A DNA stretch of 8,897 nt. Origin: Pseudomonadota bacterium. Lineage in GTDB: Bacteria > Pseudomonadota > Gammaproteobacteria > Burkholderiales > SG8-39. Below the pieces are notes generated by a model. That model was not told the DNA's origin. It worked only from the letters and a program-made list of their open reading frames with translations, and ran no database searches. Numbering within the stretch: position 1 is the stretch's first letter; every line of letters begins with the position of its first letter. Where the stretch lies: the NCBI GenBank assembly GCA_021848555.1, contig JAJZUN010000089.1, forward strand, positions 1 to 8,897. Direction: 5' to 3'. Shown piece after piece: positions 5,213-8,897 of the stretch. A program made the position numbers and the translations under genes.

Positions 5213-7360
5213 TCATGCGCGGCGCAGATCGTGGTGCTTGAGGGGCAGTGAGCGGATGCGCCTGCCGGTGGCGGCGAAAATGGCGTTGCACACGGCAGCA
5301 GTCAATGGAAGTATGCCCGGCTCGCCGTGCCCGCCCCAGAAGCCGCCGCTGGGCACCAGTACGGTTTCCACCTTGGGCATCTCGGAAATCTGCGGCAGGC
5401 GGAAGTCGTGGAAATTCGATTCCACGATGCGTCCGTCCTTCAGGTTGTTCTCCTGGTAGAGCATGCTGCCCAGGCCGTAGACCACGTTGCTCTCGGCCTG
5501 TGCGCGACAGGTATCCGGATTGACTACGTAGCCCGAATCGATGGCGAGGACGATGCGGCGTACCTGGAGTTCGCCTTTCGCGCTCACCGACACCTCGGCC
5601 ACCATCGCGGTATAGCTGCCGAAACCGTTGACCACCGCGAGGCCGCGGTGTACGCCCTGCGGCAGCGGCGTTCCCCAGCGCGCCGCCTTCGCCACTGCTT
5701 CGAGCACGAGCCGGTTCTTGTCGCCCGGATCGAGCATGCCCAGGCGGAATTGCACCGGGTCCTTTCCGGCGGCGACGGCGAGTTCGTCGATGAAACACTC
5801 GCGGTAGAACGCATTTTGCTGGCCGGGTGCGCGCCAGAAGCCGACCGGGACGTGTCCGTTGCGCATGGCATAGTCGACCTGCTGATGCGGGACCGCATAG
5901 GGCATGTCGGCGAGCGTGCGCACCGCGGTGAAGTCGATGTTCGCCGCGCCTCTTGCGTAGCCCAGATACGCGAGTATCGAGGGGCAGGCGATGCGCGTGT
6001 GCATGGCGATGAGCTTGCCTTGCGCGTCGAGCCCCGCTTTCATGCGCACCATGCTTGCAGGCCGGTAGTAGCCGTGTTGCATGTCTTCTTCGCGCGACCA
6101 CATCAGCTTTACCGGCGTCCCGCGCAGCGCTTTGGCGATGGTGACGCCCTGGGTGACGAAATCCTGGGGCCCGCCGCGGCGGCCGAAGCCGCCGCCCAGC
6201 ATCATCTTGTGCACTTCGACCTGCTCCGGCGGCAATCCTGCAGTCCGGGCCGCGGCGGTCAGGGACGCCTCGCCGTCCTGCGTCGAGGTCCAGACTTCGA
6301 GAAAGCCATCCGGCCTGAACCAGGCTGTGCAGGTCTGCGGCTCCATGGTCGCATGGTTGAGGTAGGGTGACAGGTATTCCGCCTCGACCAGCCTGGCGGC
6401 GGAGCCCAGCGCCGCTTTCACGTCCCCCGCTTTGTGCGCCTGCGGCAGATTCGGGTCGGCGAGGCCCTCGCGCAGCATCGCGGCTAGGGTTTCGTTGGAA
6501 GCGTGGCCGTTCGTGCCCGGGTCCCATTCGATCTTCAGTTTTTTCAGCGCCTCGTTCGCGCGCCACCAGCTATCGGCGACGACGGCGACGAAGGTCTCCT
6601 CGCGCACCACCTTCTTCACGCCGCGCATCCCCTCCGCGGCCGCGGCGTCGATGCTCTTCACCTTGCCGCCGAACACCGGGCATTGCGCGATGGACGCGTG
6701 CAGCATCCCGGGCAGCGCAACGTCGACGCCGAAGACGGGCTTGCCGCGCACCTTGTCCGGAAGGTCCAAGCGCTGCATCGGCTTGCCGGCGATGTTCCAG
6801 TCCCTGGCGTCGCGCAGCTTCACCTCCGCCGGCGGCTGCAGCCGGGCTGCGTCGGCGGCGACTTCCCCGTAGCGCAGCGATCGGCGCGTCGATGCATGCG
6901 AAATGACACCTTTGTTGACGCTGCATTCGCGCACCGGCACTTTCCATCGGGCGGCCGCGGCCTCAAGCAGCAGCGCGCGCGCGAGCGCGCCGGCCTTGCG
7001 CACGTAATCCTGCGACGAACGCACGCCGTTGCTGCCGCCGGTGGACATGGAGCCCCAAATGCGTTTTCTGCGGATGTGCTCGTTGGGCGAGGCAAACTCG
7101 GCGCTTACTTTCGACCAGTCGCAGCCCAGTTCCTCGGCGACCAGCTGCGCCAGCGCGGTAAACGTGCCCTGTCCCATTTCGGAGCGGGCGATGCGGATGA
7201 CGACGCGGTCATCGGGGTGGATCACCACCCAGGCGTTCACTTCGGTGGCGGCGCCGTTGGCGGCCGGGGTGGCGAGCGGAAAGCTGAATTCGAGGGCGAG
7301 GCCGCCGCCGGCCGCGGCGGAGGCTTTGAGAAACTGCCTGCGGCTCAGGTTCACTGTCAT
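5213..7360 (-). CDS. molybdopterin large subunit of an IorB-type molybdenum hydroxylase
   Basis: A 715-residue catalytic subunit of the xanthine dehydrogenase family (COG1529/IorB-like). These enzymes hydroxylate N-heterocycles or oxidise aldehydes at a molybdenum centre and pass electrons through the [2Fe-2S] partner. The N-terminus MTVNLSRRQFLKASAAAGG holds a twin-arginine motif (R7, R8) and a hydrophobic stretch, so the folded complex is probably exported to the periplasm. Cofactor-loop motifs are GGGFGRR (389-395) and, near the end, GGHGEPG, whose E680 matches the conserved catalytic glutamate. The start at 7360 is supported by GAGGAG seven bases upstream (7368-7373) and by the Tat signal; longer in-frame extensions lack both. 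It follows the small subunit by 11 bases, with its ribosome site overlapping that gene's stop. Substrate is unknown: isoquinoline-, nicotinate- and aldehyde-type enzymes share this architecture. No cytochrome c subunit or XdhC/CoxI maturation factor is in view. Confidence 0.93.
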   Translation of the reverse strand: MTVNLSRRQFLKASAAAGGGLALEFSFPLATPAANGAATEVNAWVVIHPDDRVVIRIARSEMGQGTFTALAQLVAEELGCDWSKVSAEFASPNEHIRRKRIWGSMSTGGSNGVRSSQDYVRKAGALARALLLEAAAARWKVPVRECSVNKGVISHASTRRSLRYGEVAADAARLQPPAEVKLRDARDWNIAGKPMQRLDLPDKVRGKPVFGVDVALPGMLHASIAQCPVFGGKVKSIDAAAAEGMRGVKKVVREETFVAVVADSWWRANEALKKLKIEWDPGTNGHASNETLAAMLREGLADPNLPQAHKAGDVKAALGSAARLVEAEYLSPYLNHATMEPQTCTAWFRPDGFLEVWTSTQDGEASLTAAARTAGLPPEQVEVHKMMLGGGFGRRGGPQDFVTQGVTIAKALRGTPVKLMWSREEDMQHGYYRPASMVRMKAGLDAQGKLIAMHTRIACPSILAYLGYARGAANIDFTAVRTLADMPYAVPHQQVDYAMRNGHVPVGFWRAPGQQNAFYRECFIDELAVAAGKDPVQFRLGMLDPGDKNRLVLEAVAKAARWGTPLPQGVHRGLAVVNGFGSYTAMVAEVSVSAKGELQVRRIVLAIDSGYVVNPDTCRAQAESNVVYGLGSMLYQENNLKDGRIVESNFHDFRLPQISEMPKVETVLVPSGGFWGGHGEPGILPLTAAVCNAIFAATGRRIRSLPLKHHDLRRA

Positions 7361-7371
7361 GGCGGCGCTCC

Positions 7372-7848
7372 TCAGGCCTTCCCGGGCGCGGCCGGCGTGG
7401 CCGAAACGCCGGCCGCGGAATGAATGGCATTCCTTACCCGCGCATAGGTGCCGCAGCGGCACAGGTTAGTCATGGTCTGGTCTATGTCCGCATCCGTCGG
7501 GCTCGGATGCTTCGCCAGCAACGCGGCGGCCGACATGATCATGCCCGTCTGGCAGTAGCCGCACTGGGGCACCTGATGCGCTATCCACGCCTCCTGTATG
7601 CGGTGCAGGCCCCGCGGCGCCAGGCCTTCGATGGTGACGATCTTCTTGCCGACCACGCTGGCTGCCGGCAGCGAACACGAGCGCAGCGCTTCGCCGTCGA
7701 CATGCACGGTGCAGGCGCCGCAGACCGATATCCCGCAGCCGTACTTGGTCCCGGGAAGATTCAGGTGGTCGCGCAGGACCCAGAGCAAGGGCATTTCCGG
7801 TTCGACATCGACGCTGTGAGTGCGACCGTTTACGTTGAGCTCCAGCAT
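7372..7848 (-). CDS. [2Fe-2S] small subunit of an IorA-type molybdenum hydroxylase
   Basis: A 158-residue iron-sulfur subunit that carries electrons from the molybdenum site of its large partner to an outside acceptor. All eight cluster ligands are present. The plant-type ferredoxin domain holds C38, C43, C46 and C58 ([23 protein letters not shown]), and the helical domain holds C96, C99, C130 and C132 (QCGYCQTGM and LCRCGTY). The length and a short Ala/Pro tail fit the two-subunit IorAB type, not the three-subunit CoxMSL type with an FAD protein. The start at 7848 has GGAG seven bases upstream (7856-7859) and begins at the family MLELNVNG. There is no signal peptide, so export would be by piggy-back on the Tat signal of the large subunit. 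It is the first gene of the operon. Confidence 0.94.
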   Translation of the reverse strand: MLELNVNGRTHSVDVEPEMPLLWVLRDHLNLPGTKYGCGISVCGACTVHVDGEALRSCSLPAASVVGKKIVTIEGLAPRGLHRIQEAWIAHQVPQCGYCQTGMIMSAAALLAKHPSPTDADIDQTMTNLCRCGTYARVRNAIHSAAGVSATPAAPGKA

Positions 7849-7888
7849 AGAGGTTCTCCGTTTGTCGTTTCGGGGACGGGTCGGCTGA

Positions 7889-7917
7889 ATATTAGTCGCG
7901 CCGCGCGAAAATGGAAA
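7889..7917 (-). promoter_or_regulatory. candidate promoter of the IorAB-type operon
   Basis: Read on the minus strand, TTTCCA (7912-7917) and TAATAT (7889-7894) are 17 bases apart, with four of six matches to the -35 consensus and a fair -10. It lies in the 97-bp gap between the DUF2007 gene and the small-subunit gene and would give a leader of about 35 bases. No operator repeat is obvious beside it. Confidence 0.42.
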
Positions 7918-7945
7918 GTTGGTTCGCGCTCGGTTCTGCAACCGC

Positions 7946-8263
7946 TTATTGGTTCTGCGGCCGCGGCGCGCCGCAGTGCCAGCAGGCGCTGAACTGGCCT
8001 TCCAGCGTCTCGCCGCAGTTGAGGCACAACCAGGCCGGTCCGGTGGCCGGGCCGCGGTCGAAATCCGTCACGATCTGCCGCGCCCGCGCGAGGTCGCGCT
8101 CGTCCAGCAGCCACAGTTCGGGCGCGCATTCGGTGAACGGGATTTCCCCGGCGAGCCGGCTCAACAGTTCGTTCCTGATCTGGCAGCGTATGCCCTCTGC
8201 CTCGAGCAGATTCTTCAGGTGGTGAATTTCGAGCAGCTTGAGCGAGCTGTAGAGCAGCTGCAT
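7946..8263 (-). CDS. DUF2007 domain protein with C-terminal zinc ribbon
   Basis: A 105-residue soluble protein. Residues 1-69 form a DUF2007 (putative signal transducing protein) domain: [20 protein letters not shown], then [12 protein letters not shown], then [17 protein letters not shown], the usual alpha/beta ACT-like pattern of this family. A short linker leads to a zinc ribbon with two CxxC knuckles (C80/C83 and C94/C97, LCLNCG and ACWHCG). The biochemical role of the family is not established. The ATG at 8263 is chosen because it begins the domain and lies two bases after the rsgA stop; a longer in-frame extension to 8401 would run through rsgA and is not family-like. No good ribosome site precedes it, so translation is probably coupled to rsgA. 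Confidence 0.85.
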   Translation of the reverse strand: MQLLYSSLKLLEIHHLKNLLEAEGIRCQIRNELLSRLAGEIPFTECAPELWLLDERDLARARQIVTDFDRGPATGPAWLCLNCGETLEGQFSACWHCGAPRPQNQ

Positions 8264-8265
8264 GG

Positions 8266-8897
8266 CTATTTGTGGGGATGTTCGGCGCGGCTGATGCGGC
8301 GGAACATGTCCAGCCGGCGCGGATGGATCGCTCCCAGTTCCGCGGCCCGCTCCAGCGCGCAACCCGGCTCGATCAGGTGGCGGCAGTTCTGAAAGCGGCA
8401 CTGCCCCAGATGACTGCGGAACTCGACAAAACCGGATTCAATGTCGGCGAGCGACAGGTGATGCAGGCCGAACTCCTGCAGCCCGGGGCAGTCGATGAGG
8501 GTGCTGCCGGCGTCCAGCCGGTGCAGCCGGGCCTGGGTCGTGGTATGCCGGCCGGAGGCGAGAAAGGCGGAAATCTCCCTGGTGGCGACTTGTGCGTCGG
8601 GCAGGAGCGCGTTGATGATAGTGGACTTGCCCATGCCGGATTGCCCCACCAGCACGGTCGCCTCGCCCGCGAGCAGCGGCCGCAGCGCGTCCGCTCCCTC
8701 CAGCGCCGACAGTTCGATCACGCGATATCCGGCCTGGCTGTAGGGGGCCAGCCGCGCCAGCGCCGCAGCGGCGGCTTCCCTGAGGTCGCATTTGTTGAGC
8801 AGGATCAGGACCTGCATGTTCTGGTCTTCGGCCGCCACCAGGCAGCGGTTGATCAATTCTTCGCTGAAGCTGCGCTCGGCGGCGACCACGATCGCGA
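8266..8897 (-). CDS. rsgA: ribosome small subunit-dependent GTPase RsgA (5' part outside the window)
   Basis: The C-terminal two thirds of RsgA (YjeQ/EngC), a circularly permuted GTPase that binds the 30S subunit late in its maturation and releases assembly factors. The motifs appear in the permuted order typical of the family: G4 NKCDL (8782-8796), then the P-loop GQSGMGKST (8620-8646), the switch-I segment GRHTTT, and G3 DCPG (8482-8493). The C-terminal zinc knuckle CX4CXHX5C (8359-8400) follows, with all four ligands present. The open frame continues to the window edge, so the OB-fold N-terminus and start lie outside. The P-loop has Met where Val is more common (SGVGKS), a mild variation. 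The stop is two bases before the DUF2007 start, so the two genes form an operon. Confidence 0.95.
   Translation of the reverse strand, partial: AIVVAAERSFSEELINRCLVAAEDQNMQVLILLNKCDLREAAAAALARLAPYSQAGYRVIELSALEGADALRPLLAGEATVLVGQSGMGKSTIINALLPDAQVATREISAFLASGRHTTTQARLHRLDAGSTLIDCPGLQEFGLHHLSLADIESGFVEFRSHLGQCRFQNCRHLIEPGCALERAAELGAIHPRRLDMFRRISRAEHPHK

Noticed and set aside
5327..6370. A 347-codon plus-strand frame inside the molybdopterin subunit gene
   Set aside because: It is antisense to a clear IorB-type gene, has no ribosome site and shows a biased Arg/His composition without motifs.
5196..6566. A 456-codon minus-strand frame overlapping the large-subunit gene in another frame
   Set aside because: It is arginine-rich and repetitive in character with no family motifs, while the competing frame carries GGGFGRR and GGHGEPG. 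It is not a frameshifted piece of that gene.
6503..7423. A 306-codon plus-strand frame spanning the 5' end of the large-subunit gene
   Set aside because: It is again antisense to a motif-supported gene and has a composition of Arg, His, Gly and Ala only, so it is a shadow.

Overview
The window is about two-thirds G+C and densely coded, and it looks like the chromosome of a betaproteobacterium. The main pointers are a PhaM-type polyhydroxyalkanoate granule protein, the CoA-type Nudix hydrolase followed by a CobD/CbiB-family membrane protein, and an rsgA gene closely followed by a DUF2007/zinc-ribbon gene. The exact genus cannot be read from the sequence. No tRNA, rRNA, CRISPR array, transposase or phage gene is visible.

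Left part, plus strand (1-3218): phaM, a zinc-independent NADPH:quinone oxidoreductase (qor), a NIPSNAP-domain protein, and a periplasmic TRAP-type solute-binding protein. The solute-binding protein lies between stem-loops on both sides and has no permease genes beside it. Each gene has its own spacer, so this looks like a row of small transcription units rather than one operon.

Middle, plus strand (3389-5043): a CoA-pyrophosphatase-type Nudix hydrolase, whose start codon sits 6 nt after a -10-like hexamer, then a CobD/CbiB-family membrane protein. The last 20 codons, the stop and a downstream hairpin of the second gene are duplicated as a perfect 98-bp direct repeat (4980-5077 and 5087-5184).

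Right part, minus strand (5213-8897): transcription converges on the repeat. An operon encodes a two-subunit molybdenum hydroxylase of the isoquinoline oxidoreductase (IorAB) type: a [2Fe-2S] small subunit, then a Tat-signal-bearing molybdopterin large subunit. Upstream of it are the DUF2007/zinc-ribbon gene and rsgA, which runs off the window edge.

Most genes are housekeeping or general catabolic. I see no convincing undescribed multi-gene system. The most unusual items are the 98-bp repeat at the end of the CobD/CbiB-like gene, the IorAB operon placed between that gene and the rsgA pair, and the stem-loop-rich leader of the orphan TRAP binding protein.
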